From positions 39,585,852 to 39,649,851 of the forward strand of contig OX463849.1 in assembly GCA_949825065.1 (NCBI GenBank): a stretch of DNA of 64,000 bases, given 5' to 3'. The translations under genes were made by a program, and so were the position numbers. Numbering within the stretch: position 1 is the stretch's first letter; each line of letters starts with the position of its first letter. The notes beneath the pieces are model-generated. The model was not told where the DNA came from. It worked only from the letters and a program-made list of their open reading frames with translations, and did not search any database. The DNA is from Odontocerum albicorne (taxonomy: Eukaryota > Arthropoda > Insecta > Trichoptera > Odontoceridae). Of this stretch, positions 31,101 through 37,739 are shown one piece after another.

Positions 31101-31484
31101 CATTCCGTTTTACTTTAAGTATTTTTTAGGTAATTTCCCTTGAGGGATATTTAATTTTTTCTACTCAAGTCTTGTATTTTTGCCTGAATTTAATTAATTG
31201 TAATTGATTATTTTTTTAATTCCCGTGCTCTATGCATTCATTTTTCATGCTTCGTAAAATATGAAAATGAAAGGTGTATTGGCTTTTTTTAAATATTTAA
31301 TACATTAACTTTAGTTTTATAATTGTAACTGTGATATGTAAAGACCACTTAAGTCTCGTTTTTATCTCAATAAATATATAAATAAAATAAATAAAAATTT
31401 TTTTTAAAAAAACTGAAAAATACACAGCTCACCATTAATTCCAATGGTTATAAGTGCTAGAAAGCACAAAACTCGATATATCAT
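6336..31484 (-). CDS. Secreted multi-Ig-domain protein gene (seven exons, gene-level entry)
   Basis: Exons on the minus strand are 31433-31484, 29259-29489, 24342-24449, 21357-21629, 17594-17845, 9543-9729 and 6336-6505. All have AG acceptors and GT donors, and their phases (1,1,1,1,1,2,1) join without a frameshift or stop into about 424 residues. The protein starts with a hydrophobic signal peptide (about residues 1-20). Four Ig-like units follow: exons 2+3, exon 4, exon 5, exons 6+7. Each has spaced cysteines and a late-strand G-x-W/Y or N-W-x-C motif (GQYQL, RGLWVIR, GVWKVAV, NWQC). I see nine N-x-S/T sequons and no membrane segment. Symmetric phase-1 exons are typical of Ig-domain genes. 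A secreted or cell-surface recognition role is inferred; the exact family is not recognised. The stop codon is uncertain (see candidate at 5564-5607). Confidence 0.8.
6750..6930 (+). pseudogene. LINE ORF2 C-terminal remnant
   Basis: The frame reads KLEEDMTRLRLSLSDCQDRK, RWIKKI and IADPKGTERR. The L-x-D-x-QDRxxW and ADP(K) pattern is the C-terminus of RTE/CR1-like LINEs. It lies in an intron next to Ig exon 7. Confidence 0.5.
7370..7515 (+). repeat. LINE 3-prime end (family of 25790-28990)
   Basis: GGAAAGAAGGAAATGTAAAA, GTATGGATGTAGAAGAGGC and CCTTAACAGGGAAACGGC match, with substitutions, the 3-prime ends at 58640-58780 and 58890-59040. Confidence 0.55.
7574..7858. mobile_element. 285-bp TTAA-flanked MITE
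   Basis: TTAA at 7570-7573 and 7859-7862 flank inverted ends CCTTTAAGCGCCCGTG and CCTTTAAACGCCCAGTG. Inside is a GC-rich palindromic tract around GGTCCCGTTCGGGACC. Non-coding and piggyBac-type by its target site. Confidence 0.8.
7863..9540. other. Intron 6 sequence, no gene seen
   Basis: AT-rich sequence between Ig exons 6 and 7. I see only low-complexity tracts and short frames; nothing with domain signal. Confidence 0.4.
9543..9729 (-). CDS. Ig-protein exon 6: first half of domain 4
   Basis: The acceptor is CCATTTTCCAG and the donor is GGGACTTA/GTGAGT, leaving two bases (phase 2). The exon encodes DLISADKITTQ, LTILCSVAL, KSCNIIRSDGT and VGNGRYSYFGKGT. The C-x-x-x-R-x-D-G and RYSYFG motifs resemble a strand pattern common in insect Ig-like proteins (family knowledge). 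Reading through the donor gives an immediate TAG, which supports the splice. Confidence 0.8.
9780..9945 (-). repeat. LINE 3-prime terminal fragment
   Basis: ATATCATCACACCATGCC and GGGGTAGGCA resemble the inverted 3-prime end of the LINE family at 25790 (ACCATCACATCATTTCCC, GAGTAGGCAGAGAGGGC). Short and diverged. Confidence 0.35.
9967..10515. mobile_element. MITE with iterated terminal motif (about 549 bp)
   Basis: The ends are inverted copies of CCGTATTTTACGGACTATAA followed by GACGCAC. At the left end the segment ACGGACTATAAGA is repeated four times in tandem (9978-10041); the right end has one copy. The interior is non-coding with a GC-rich patch near 10300-10370. It sits in Ig intron 5. 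Confidence 0.75.
10520..11600. other. Intron 5 sequence with a local duplication
   Basis: At 11200-11302 a segment GATGACAGATATGAATCTAT plus ATTAGCAAGCTACTCACGT is duplicated in direct orientation around a short repeat of GCTACTCACGTGTGGTA. No gene seen otherwise. Confidence 0.5.
11735..12632 (+). pseudogene. jockey-like LINE reverse transcriptase, 5-prime truncated
   Basis: The frame 11739-12308 reads FLIYVNQL, then TFMDDTVLLF in the position of the catalytic F/Y-x-DD box, then KTKYITF and SIKYLGVYVD (reverse transcriptase motifs C to E, about 190 residues). A frameshift near 12270 moves the rest to 12265-12632 (KLIVKVINKLPARY through RQSIGAWLLLRQDFE). The box has Met for Ala. The 5-prime half with the endonuclease is missing, the usual result of incomplete reverse transcription. 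It lies antisense in Ig intron 5. Confidence 0.8.
12633..13126 (+). mobile_element. 3-prime UTR of the jockey-like LINE
   Basis: A GT-rich non-coding tract follows the LINE stop. Segments such as CCAGTAAACTAGGC and ATGGATCTGGG-type sequence occur inverted in the second copy at 32300-32880, which places the 3-prime end at TCATGTGTAAT. Confidence 0.7.
13127..13169. repeat. (AAT)n microsatellite tail of the LINE
   Basis: About 14 AAT units directly follow the LINE 3-prime end, as expected of a LINE whose tail is a simple repeat in place of poly-A. Open frames reading poly-Ile or poly-Asn across it are not genes. Confidence 0.9.
13720..13965 (+). repeat. SINE body fragment (second SINE type)
   Basis: AAAGGCCCCTAG, AAAGAGTTGTCTGG, ACACTCGCTAGATGTGTACA and AAGACT-rich sequence match the segment that follows the tRNA-like head at 54760-54950, and again at about 61320-61480. 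The head is missing here. Confidence 0.45.
14290..14560 (-). pseudogene. Weak LINE C-terminal fragment
   Basis: The minus strand reads MGLSVGTS, MTKQQLKTLQLGYLAIR and FFEHLSYTKM, similar in layout to the jockey region beginning LLTYG-x-x-W. Diverged. Confidence 0.3.
14560..15390. other. AT-rich intron sequence, no gene seen
   Basis: Poly-A/T tracts and short frames only. Confidence 0.4.
15390..15810 (-). pseudogene. LINE C-terminal fragment
   Basis: Reading the minus strand gives stretches such as LVLETIAECFMD, VKNVTWISLPL and CREDWKRMC across frames, in keeping with a decayed LINE end. No catalytic motif remains, so assignment is tentative. Confidence 0.3.
15845..16060 (+). pseudogene. LINE ORF2 C-terminus and (TTGA)n end
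   Basis: The frame ends GWRNASQDKREWRRLLEEAG followed by AHNGL, the D-R-x-x-WR-x-L C-terminus of CR1/L2-like LINE proteins, then a stop and a short (ATTG)n run. Only the last ~60 codons survive. Confidence 0.55.
16445..16659. mobile_element. 215-bp TA-flanked MITE, copy 1
   Basis: Inverted arms of about 55 bp start TAGTT(A/C)GGAAATTCTAGG and include GAGCTCACAAATTTGCCCC-type sequence, with TA on each side. A near-identical copy of exactly the same length is at 23939-24153. Non-coding; the long arms would fold into a hairpin. Confidence 0.85.
16660..17590. other. Intron 5 sequence beside exon 5, no gene seen
   Basis: AT-rich sequence with short frames only. Confidence 0.4.
17594..17845 (-). 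CDS. Ig-protein exon 5: domain 3
   Basis: The exon is 252 bases (84 codons), phase 1 to 1, with acceptor ATTTTTTAG and donor GAAG/GTATGTG. It encodes EKPPLND, then PEDALFCQATDP, GACSINL and HAGVWKVAVGF, ending in FQLNVNVVE. The two cysteines and G-V-W-K-V spacing match domain 2, so it is another single-exon Ig-like domain. There is no sequon. Translation continues upstream of the internal Met at 17789, so that Met is not a start. Confidence 0.85.
18330..18544 (+). CDS. Unidentified open frame in an Ig-gene intron
   Basis: About 70 codons are open from a stop at 18327 to TGA at 18542. There is no ATG near the start. A GTGTACAG acceptor-like site at about 18340 could begin an exon. The peptide includes EELGWEFYKSNGYDRAYKII and TAKDDAFEYKGIFFYQIF, rich in aromatics and charge, more protein-like than its neighbours. 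No family recognised. It may be an exon of a nested gene or a decayed transposon. Confidence 0.2.
18550..20560. other. Intron 4 sequence, no supported gene
   Basis: Frames at 19015-19284 (+), 19425-19688 (-) and 20039-20230 (-) have no recognisable domain, no splice support and AT-driven composition. They may include decayed transposon. Confidence 0.35.
20565..20760 (-). repeat. LINE 3-prime end (family of 25790-28990)
   Basis: CATACATAATATCACGCCAT, TTCCCTGTTGGGATA and CTTCTACGATTTCTTTGAC match the inverted 3-prime end at 25790-25930. Confidence 0.55.
20860..21300. other. Intron 4 sequence beside exon 4, no supported gene
   Basis: A 70-codon plus-strand frame starts with a hydrophobic run (MRYAFMLVMFFVITLMM) but soon turns into a short mixed peptide with an Ile run from a TTA/ATT repeat. 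No homologue or splice site supports it. Confidence 0.35.
21357..21629 (-). CDS. Ig-protein exon 4: domain 2
   Basis: One exon encodes a whole Ig-like domain of 91 residues, phase 1 to 1. The acceptor is TTTGTTTTTTCAG with a good pyrimidine tract and the donor is ATTG/GTACGT. It contains GETVNIIL, two cysteines about 30 residues apart (LTACGYY and GRCNITL), four sequons (NLT, NKS, NIT, NLT), and the D-R-G-L-W-V motif that replaces the usual D-x-G-x-Y-x-C. It ends with a typical G strand, LNLEVI. Confidence 0.85.
22030..22205 (+). pseudogene. LINE C-terminal fragment (family of 24590-25150)
   Basis: TTGAAGAACTTATCGGAGTG, TTTAGAGCTGCTGCCTCAAG and ACAATCTTCAAAGATGAGG align with 25050-25155 of the larger copy. 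Confidence 0.55.
22760..22925 (-). repeat. LINE 3-prime end (family of 25790-28990)
   Basis: Inverted 3-prime LINE sequence: GAGAGTGTCAAACTTTCCT, ACACACATCTTTAACCC and CTTTCTTTGGTCTTCC correspond to the order seen at 25815-25980. The long hydrophobic plus-strand frame across it (22693-23073) is antisense noise. Confidence 0.45.
23290..23640 (+). pseudogene. LINE ORF2 C-terminal fragment, fairly intact
   Basis: One frame reads EMRTLRAIAGKTLRDRVRN, a stop, ELCEVQDVVRWGRQRRR and GRRPLGRPPKRWRDNW. This is the well known C-terminus of insect endonuclease/reverse-transcriptase LINEs, ending in the GRPPKRW motif. A single TGA interrupts it, so it is a young or slowly decaying copy. Confidence 0.75.
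23645..24300. repeat. Degenerate tandem repeat field
   Basis: Units of roughly 85-110 bp contain TCCATTTTACGAGGTAGC, ATAGTAAAATGGACATAG and TTAATTTAAGAGG in the same order about six times with heavy drift. The first unit begins before the LINE piece (about 23255), and a MITE interrupts the field at 23939-24153. Confidence 0.7.
23939..24153. mobile_element. 215-bp TA-flanked MITE, copy 2
   Basis: Same arms, spacer and length as 16445-16659, flanked by TA at 23937-23938 and 24154-24155. It lies inside the degenerate repeat field, so it inserted after that array formed. Confidence 0.85.
24342..24449 (-). CDS. Ig-protein exon 3: second half of domain 1
   Basis: The donor is GAAG/GTGAGTT. Two acceptors are possible, but only GGATATAG keeps phase 1 from exon 2. 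The more canonical TTTTCAG eight bases downstream would shift the frame. The chosen exon is 108 bases and encodes DFQSEKQGQYQLK, with the G-x-Y turn of an Ig F strand, an NMT sequon, and the closing strand HWTIVIE. It lies next to a degenerate repeat field and a MITE in the intron to its left. Confidence 0.7.
24590..25155 (+). pseudogene. RTE-like LINE ORF2 C-terminal third
   Basis: Across frames the text reads AEMALSCF, CNKDFN, NCYIFSAPLYGVEA, WVNKDREALFTIKRRNLDYF and GHILQN, then LKNLRSGTIYLYKAVAS. These are the post-catalytic blocks (LYGVEAW, KRR-x-YFGH) of RTE/CR1-like LINEs. Related pieces are at 22030-22205 and 56835-57060. Confidence 0.65.
25205..25560 (-). pseudogene. CR1/RTE-like LINE 3-prime end
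   Basis: The inverted 3-prime terminus CATCGCATGCTCAATGCTGG matches the plus-strand end at about 5510-5530. Coding fragments include MVLLERIMKIW, REGEQQQGAL and DMWGTKFKT. Many stops. Confidence 0.5.
25790..26702 (-). pseudogene. LINE reverse transcriptase, 3-prime half
   Basis: The minus strand contains the catalytic box in GLLYADDMVALAESEDELQ (26570-26630), followed by KEKDLKSNVTKSNVIVVEK. Downstream segments read to the 3-prime end near 25790 (consensus about CCGAAAGGGAAATGATGTGA). This half is joined to its 5-prime half (27585-28990) through the 63-bp array. Stops and shifts make it inactive. The 213-codon plus-strand frame here is its antisense shadow. Confidence 0.75.
26703..27584 (-). 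repeat. 63-bp tandem array (14 copies) derived from a reverse transcriptase motif
   Basis: Fourteen head-to-tail 63-bp units replace one segment of the LINE reverse transcriptase. On the minus strand each unit is 21 codons reading IEWSNVSKGVKQRYVMSP then a stop and FF, which aligns with TEWFNMSKGVNQGCVMSPWL in the copy at 58365-58425. This is the conserved G-x-x-Q-G-x-x-x-SP block. Two variable positions (GGGGG/GGGTG and ATC/ATA) alternate so that four units form a 252-bp higher-order repeat. The last unit (27522-27584) has several older-looking bases. Confidence 0.9.
27585..28990 (-). pseudogene. LINE endonuclease/reverse transcriptase, 5-prime part
   Basis: Reading leftwards, the minus strand gives GDLNAWIGVKRNGLESVF (endonuclease strand, about 28860-28910), MLEVCLEN, SLIDYECVDSS-like text, SGADIDSDHYLV-like text (about 28600), then FVDL-KAYDRVIRVKLSKILD and EYGVERKIICGIASLY at 27620-27740 (reverse transcriptase motifs 1-2). 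All carry stops. The family also occurs at 31645-32280, 45910-46260 and 58060-59050. Confidence 0.7.
29259..29489 (-). CDS. Ig-protein exon 2: first half of domain 1
   Basis: The acceptor TTTGATTTCAG precedes TTTGCCTCG, and the exon ends at TTTCAG/GTAAAT. It is 231 bases, phase 1 to 1. It encodes the end of the signal peptide and the first strands of an Ig-like domain, with cysteines in QECYL and RPCGV and three sequons (NAS, NGT, NVT). An upstream in-frame ATG (29520) belongs to the intron and is not the start. Confidence 0.8.
29590..30010. other. Intron 1 sequence, no gene seen
   Basis: AT-rich, no frame with domain signal. Confidence 0.4.
30015..30590 (-). pseudogene. mariner transposase remnant
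   Basis: The minus strand reads RYKDDREPIESNPHFERLSA and SRTPENVEYM (linker after the DNA-binding domain), then GEVKSEHKG, NGAIHHVYAHQGQTKNNEYY and LHQLRNVAS (between the first and second catalytic Asp). The first catalytic block is deleted. The plus-strand frame 30055-30354, which seems to start with a signal peptide, is its antisense. Confidence 0.65.
30600..31430. other. Intron 1 sequence, no gene seen
   Basis: AT-rich with a poly-A/T tract at 31380-31420 just before Ig exon 1. Confidence 0.4.
31433..31484 (-). CDS. Ig-protein exon 1: start codon and signal peptide
   Basis: The ATG at 31484-31482 opens MIYRVLCFLALITIGIN, a short basic n-region followed by a hydrophobic core. The exon ends after one base of the next codon at a GTGAGC donor. 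That G plus TT at the next acceptor makes Val, giving INVCLADS across the junction and a likely signal peptidase site near VCLA-DS. The 52 bases equal 17 codons plus one, matching the phase of exon 2. Confidence 0.8.
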
Positions 31485-31639
31485 CGTGAAACTTTACGTA
31501 AAGTGACAATACGAGTATGTCTAACTTATCCCGAAATTATATGCCAACTGATAAAACAATACTCAGTTATAATGTTTCGAAAAAGTTTTATCAAAAGGTA
31601 AAATGATAACACAAATATTTAGCCTTCCTCAATCTGTGA

Positions 31640-32285
31640 TGCATCATACATACCATCACACCATTACTTGTCAGAGTAGAAATAGAGTCCCTATCTTGAC
31701 AAACATCGTTAGCCTCTGCCACATCCGTACACCTTCTTTAAAAATACCATTCACTTGATCCAACTATACTTTCCTTGGTCTTTCTCTCACACGCCTTCCA
31801 CTCACATTTACACTATATATTTGTTTTGTTAGTCTTTCTTCATTCATTCGTTCCACATATCCAAATCATCTCATATTCCTCTTCTTAATCTTACTCAACA
31901 TATCAGCCTTAGATTCTTATGCATCCCTAATCACAACCGTATTATTTCATACATTGTCACGTATCAGTTTTTTCACGTCCCCATTTCACTCCCATACATT
32001 AAATTTTGCAACAAAATACTGTTGTGGACTATCTTAACAAATTTTTACATTGTCTGGTTCATGTATATACGTTTTACTGCTTCATTGACTTTGTTTCCTA
32101 TCAATACACGCCGTTCGATAACTCTCTTAACTCTTTTGATAAAATCTTACCTAAATAACAGAATTGCTCAATTGGTTCCAATCTTTAATTGCTTACCCAT
32201 ATATAGCATTTACTTTTCCTTTCAAACTTTACTTTCACCACGATTTATAATTTCTAATTTAATCTGTAATGTATTTATTTAAACA
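31640..32285 (-). pseudogene. LINE 3-prime portion (family of 25790-28990)
   Basis: The 3-prime terminus CATACATACCATCACACCAT starts at about 31648. Coding traces on the minus strand include RRVLIGNKVNEAVKRIYMN and NSILLQNLMYGSEMGT, matching the region after the catalytic box in the 26-kb copy. It lies just upstream of the Ig gene start. Confidence 0.6.
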
Positions 32286-32299
32286 ATTTATTTTACAAA

Positions 32300-32885
32300 T
32301 GACAAGAAATATATAATACATAATTTGCGAAAAAACAAGTAATTTAATTTGGACACACAATTTTAATGGATCTGGGTTTGTTGACTTTCATTTGTCGTGT
32401 CCCCAGTAAACTAGGCTTTTGCCTGTATCTCACTGAGGACATACAGCATGAAAAAATAAATCGATACTTCTTTCCGATTGTTCATTATATAAAACCCCGT
32501 TGCACATTCTCATCAACCTGAAAAACAGTGACACTCAATTGCAAATGAATACATCACGCGAATCAAACCCCTCACACTTCATCACTCCAGACAGACCAAA
32601 ACGTTCAACCCACAATGTACCGCACATAACATAATCATAAAAAAATAATACACTCAAGAGCTCACACAAACCTTTGCTACAAGTCATTATTCTTGCAAGT
32701 CCAAGTATTCAAACTCCTGTCGCAATAACAACCACACTCCGATCGACTGCCTAAATTGTTTTCCTCCTTTTGCTTTTATTAAATTCGGCACCCCATTGTA
32801 TGTCATGGGAGCCAAATAGACATATTGCCTTTGGCCAACAATCAAATGGCCATTTCGATAGTAACAATAAGAAACAAACATTGAC
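32300..32885 (-). pseudogene. jockey-like LINE, second copy (3-prime end)
   Basis: The minus-strand frame 32687-32887 includes GQRQYVYLAPMTYNGVPNLI and FRQSIGVWLLLRQEFE, closely matching 12490-12632. The 3-prime UTR to about 32300 matches 12640-13126. Truncated at the 5-prime side. Confidence 0.75.
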
Positions 32886-32919
32886 ATGTGAGCAGTCTAG
32901 ATTCAGTAGAAAAGGACAA

Positions 32920-33120
32920 ATTCGAAGCATGGATTATGACACAAAAAAAGATGGATGAAGCCATTAGGCAGATTGAGACAAGATCTTTTAGATAACGTGC
33001 AGCAGGATGCTAGGGGGCTGGGAGTGGAGGGAAACTGGAAAGAGACGGCGAGTGACTGACCAGCTTGGAGAAAACTCATGCAGAAGCTCTACATGAGTTG
33101 TATGTTATGACAATCTGAGG
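32920..33120 (+). pseudogene. LINE ORF2 C-terminal fragment
   Basis: Across frames: QDARGLGVEGNWKE, then TDQLGEN / AWRKLMQKLYMSCML before a stop. The DRxxWRxLM pattern is the C-terminus of insect LINE proteins. Confidence 0.45.
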
Positions 33121-33745
33121 TAGACATACTTGGTAGGTAATTTTCTGAAATTGTTTTCTTAGAATTTTAAAATAGCCTAAATAAAGCCTCTTTAATGGAT
33201 GATTAGGATGGATTTCCACTTGAAGGCGATGATTTCAACGCGAAGCTTGCTTGCGCAAAGTTCACAATTATCTACCAATAGTAAAAAAGATGCAGTCAGG
33301 CAACTTAACAGTCTGACTCACACGTTGTCAAAAAACAAATTATGCAAGACCTGCCATACCATGGACATGTTTAGCTAGTTTTCGGTCGACCCGATTTGCA
33401 GTTTGACTGTGGTCAGGTTGCAATTCGATCTAATAAGATATATTATCAACTGCTGCAGATTAGAAATTCATTCAAATTCAATTAAAATTTTAGGTATTTA
33501 GGTTCCTTGGTTGGGATAAAATTTTGACTCAAAGTTGTTGGTTCGAATTACGTGCCAGGTTATTCGTCCTCTATTGGTAAATTGTCATTTTTCCATGTGT
33601 TGTTGAGAGAAAGGTGATACTTAACGTTTAAGTTAATGTATAAGAAAATTTGTATATTGAATATAGTTTTAATCTCGGCTTTGGTATTAATTGTGCCGGT
33701 ACTGTATGGAATAGTGAATTTCTCTTTTTTATTTAAACTCATGTA

Positions 33746-35031
33746 TTGGGCTGATACAAAAGTTCCTCCCGTTTTTGGTGCTAGATGGTGTTGTACCGTA
33801 AAACCGGAATATTATTAAGTTCACACGTGTAAAGTTTTGATGTTGTTTGACAGAAGGAATTTTAGCAAGTACTTGGGAAATGTGTTATTTGGTTGTGTTT
33901 TTTTATTATATATTTTGTTAACCATTAAAAATGGCAGAAAATAAGGAGCATTTTCGACATATGCTTTTTTATTTTCGGAAAGGCAAGAATGCTTCGCAGA
34001 CGCAAAAGAAGATATGTGCTGTGTACGGTGATTGTGCCGTTGCTGATTCTACGTGCCGTAAGTGGTTCAGAAAGTTTCGCGAAAACAATTTTAATTTTAG
34101 CGATGCACCACGTTCTGGACGACCGGCTGAGGCTGATGGCGACGAAATATTATAAGGCGCTAATTGAAAGTGATAGGCATAAAACAACTCGAAAGATCGG
34201 AGAAATTCTTGGAATCAACCAGTGAACAGTGTCAAGGCTATTACGTCAACTTGGAAAGGTTAGCGAGGCCGATGTATGGGTCCCGCATGAATTAACGGAG
34301 AAAAAATTTATAGACCGAATTTTCGCTTGCGGTTGTCTATTGAAGGGCAACAAAATCGATCAATTTTAAAGCGGGTGGTTACAGTTGATGAAAAATGGAT
34401 TGTGTATAATAATGTTAAGCATAAGAGATAATGGTCTAAGTGCGGAGATGCCCCTTCAACCAGCGCCAAAGCCAGTTTACAACCGAAGAAGCTTATGCCA
34501 TGCATTTGGTGGGACTGGAAGGGAATAAGTTTATTATGAGCTGAAAACCAGATCATTAATTCGGAGAAATACTTTTCACAACTACCATAAGTGAATTAAA
34601 GCGATCAATCGATCAGAAGCGGCCTGAATCAGCCAACATAATGGAATGCAATATGCATTCCATCAAGACAATGCTAGACCACACGTGTCTTTGGCCACCT
34701 GATACAAACTTTACAATTTAACTGGGATGTTTTGGTCCATCCACTATACTCTCCCGACCTTGCACCCTCCGACTATTATTTATTTAGATCGCTTCAAAAC
34801 AGCTTAGATGGTAAAAACTTTTCTTCCTTGGAAGACTAAAAATCACCTGGATCAGTTCTTCAGTCAGAAACCTCAAAGCTTTTATGAGCGCGGGATTAAG
34901 CATACCAGAGAGATGGAGAAAGGCCATCCAATAGAACGACACATATTGTATTGATCAGATGTGTTTTTTAGTAAATACATTCTTCTTCAATTTTTGTATA
35001 AAAAGTGGAAAGAACTTTTGCAACAACCAAA
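33746..35031 (+). mobile_element. Full-length but dead mariner (1286 bp)
   Basis: TA flanks (33744-33745, 35032-35033) bracket imperfect inverted ends sharing CAAAAGTTC. From 33931 the transposase begins MAENKEHFRHMLFYF and runs through the helix-turn-helix (STCRKWFRKF, GRPAEAD). It then stops at 34153. Later blocks survive in other frames: VWVPHEL, VTVDEKWI-like text at about 34380, HQDNARPHVSLAT at about 34665, and a C-terminal SQKPQSFYERGI. Length equals that of classic mariner elements (known about 1.3 kb). Stops and shifts make it inactive. Confidence 0.8.
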
Positions 35032-35689
35032 TATAATTGAATTAACTGGAAATTGTTTTTGTTATAAGTAAATTCTCAAGAGCTTGTGGATAATTAACAT
35101 ACTCGTAGATCCTAATCGCTTTATCGATTTACGTGACAGATCAGGCCTACTTTATCTATGGACGTGATCCATGTATGTACTTTAATTTTCTATTATTAAT
35201 TAATTTGTGTATTGTTATTGAAATAATATATGTTAGTTCCTTATTTTGCCATAGTTTATATCAGTAATGCTAAATATTTGGTTGTCAGGCTGAAAATATA
35301 TTATATTTATTTTCTCACAACTATTTTTTTTATTAAATGATTTTGAAAACTTATGGTCACGCGAAGCGTGATATTGACAGAAGAGCAGCGTAAGCAATAG
35401 AGTGAATGGTGCTTTATATAATATTTTTAGCAGCCTGATAATTTCAATAAAATCAAAGCACATAATGGAATTTTGGTCTCAACATTAGATATACAAGCAA
35501 TACTTAAGTGTATATCCTAATGTTGAGACATGGTAAAAAATGGATGAAAATAAGATTTTTTTTATAGAAATGGGAACGTCGCGTAGAATGTGTAAAAAAC
35601 CAATAAGTGACACAATAACGAATTAGGAGATTATGAAAGAATGGATGATGAAAGATTTACAAAATACAAGTAGTGTAGAAGGTACGAAA

Positions 35690-35830
35690 AGTTTGGGAGG
35701 AACTAGAAAAACTTTACATTCCAAATGTATCCAATTCTGATCGAGGAAATAGTGAAAAGTTTTCATAATATGAGAATATGCATGTATGGATGTGGCAGAA
35801 ACAAAAGATATGCTAGGATAGAATAAAGGA
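35690..35830 (+). repeat. LINE 3-prime fragment (family of 54020-54190)
   Basis: GTAGAAGGTACGAAAAGTTTG then AACTAGAAAAACTT and GATGTGGCAGAAACAAAAGA align with 54025-54160 (GTATGGAAGGTATGAGAAGT, GACGTGGCAGAAGC). Confidence 0.45.
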
Positions 35831-36049
35831 GAGATCAGTTCTCTTTCTCTGTCTCTCTATCCCAATATGGACATGGTGTGTTTGTCATGATGTTGATAAT
35901 GATTTTCAATCAAATTGTAAATTTATTCATCTAACATACGAGTATATCGTGAATTAAGAGGAAAAGAATGTTGTTCAATGTTTCGTTTTAAAAAGTCTGT
36001 GTATCTTTTTTCTAAATAACATCAAATATTTGTGCATTAAACCTTAATT

Positions 36050-36235
36050 ATAATGAAGATCAGGGGTACCAACAACCCTAAAGTGCTGGAAGTCTTCTCT
36101 TAACTTAAGTTCGTGAAAGAGGCAAGGAGGGTCCAGAAAAAAGTACAAAGACGGCCTTAAGTTAAATTTCATGCTGTGTGGTATATGTACATACCCAGAA
36201 CTGATCGCAAAATGGTCAAGTTTATAAAGCAAAAA
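36050..36235 (-). repeat. Repeat shared with 38490-38640
   Basis: The minus strand shares TACCACACAGCAT-AAATT and ACTTAAGG-C-TC-TT with the plus strand at 38490-38550. Probably part of a SINE or LINE 3-prime UTR. Confidence 0.35.
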
Positions 36236-36559
36236 TAGCGCTAACATTGCGGGAGGGTTGACGGATCCAGGATTTAACTTTTAAGCAGCCCCAGATTGCT
36301 CGAGACGGAGTATCAAATGTCTGTGAGAGGGTGGCTATGTTGGCAGGATCAGTTCTCTCTACTCGAATTTCTCCTCTGCCCTCCTCAACGCCTATGTAGC
36401 TTATTTTACCTGGTCACACCACATCTTTGGCAAGTACCCTTGTTAATCTATTCCAGGTCCTATTTGAACTGTGTGACCGAAGAATCGGAAGACAGAGGAG
36501 ATTATTTCGTGAATATTCAAATGATTAAGGTTTGATTCGTTTGTAATTTCTAGTATATA

Positions 36560-36872
36560 AAAATAACGTGTTTCATTCCTGATTTTTATTTTCCTTTCCT
36601 CTCCACCATCCCTTCCTTTCCTTTTGATTGATGATATCTCACTTTATATGAAAAATAATGTTCGGGTGAAAAAGAATTGTCCGTCTTTGTGGGGCATGTG
36701 CTCACGTATATGTTTATGGATTTCGTGGGGATGGATAGTCATTTGAATGATTTATGCGACCACGTAACTTGCTTAATTTACTTTTGTCTGGTTGGTTGGA
36801 AGAGATTACCGCCTGGCAATAATCCCACCAGATTGTATTTGCAATAAAAGTGTTAAATAAATAAATAAGTCG
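36560..36872 (+). repeat. LINE 3-prime UTR copy (+)
   Basis: GTTCGGGTGAAAAAGAATTG, GGATGGATAGTCATTTGAAT and TCTGGTTGGTTGGAAGAGAT lead to an (AATA)n end. An inverted copy with the same order is at 39885-40160. The 36.9-39.9 kb interval thus lies between inverted LINE tails. Confidence 0.8.
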
Positions 36873-36929
36873 ATTGGTTCTCCGCACTCAAAAATCTCAA
36901 AATTCTTAAACGTATAAAAAAAACTTTTT

Positions 36930-37015
36930 TATGTCGGCGACCGTGGTTACGTTAACTGTTAGCATTTACGTTAAGCAAGCGGGCACTCCAGGTTCGATTC
37001 CTCATGGATTCACTT
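36930..37015 (+). repeat. tRNA-like SINE head
   Basis: A clear B box (GGTTCGATTCC) follows a degraded A box (CGTGGTTACGTTAAC). No acceptor stem pairing. Confidence 0.4.
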
Positions 37016-37489
37016 CTGGACTGAATTTACTCTTAGACCATTTTATATCTGAATGTTTGTTTTTCTATAGCTTACCATATACGCTGCTTATCGTAAATTA
37101 TTATAACTCTACTATACAACAACAAAATATCACTGTATAAAACTGCCTAACGAAAGGCTGAAGAAGATTAAACCTGTCTATCTATTGTCTTTGACCTTTG
37201 ATATCATTCTCATCGAAACTTTGAATTTGATATGTCAAGGATATGTGCTTGCAGAAGTGCAACAGCTTGCATACTATAATCCAATATACGTACAGGCATA
37301 TTCTATCCATACGATGGTTGATAATCATAATCGACCACGATTATCGTATCATTTTTTATATCAAGTCTCCACAACTTACACGAAGATAAGAAATATTTTT
37401 TTTATTGCTCAACCCTTGATCTTTCTAAATTAGGATTCTCCTGTTTATTTATTTTCCACTCCTGTCTGAGTCCATATCCTTGAACATAG

Positions 37490-37735
37490 AAAATGATTAT
37501 CATTCTTCTTCTCGCGGCGCCGTCTGATTTAGCTTGACCACCACTAAGGACATTTTTATCCTATGAACTGCAGCCTGGAACAACTCAGTAGAACTATACC
37601 CAAACCGTTCCCACAAGTTCTTATACGGAATGCGGCGTCTTCCCTTGCCTCATTTACCATTTGTGTTTCCCTAGATGATCAGCTTTTGCCGTAGTCATTC
37701 TAGCAATCCATCTTATAATGACGACATCCATGATC
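37490..37735 (-). pseudogene. LINE C-terminal fragment
   Basis: The minus strand reads KDAAFRI-NLWERFGYSSTEL (across a shift), FQAAVHRIKMS and LVVVKLNQTAPRE, a conserved-looking stretch with few stops. The order resembles the end of insect endonuclease/reverse-transcriptase proteins. Confidence 0.4.
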
Positions 37736-37739
37736 TATT

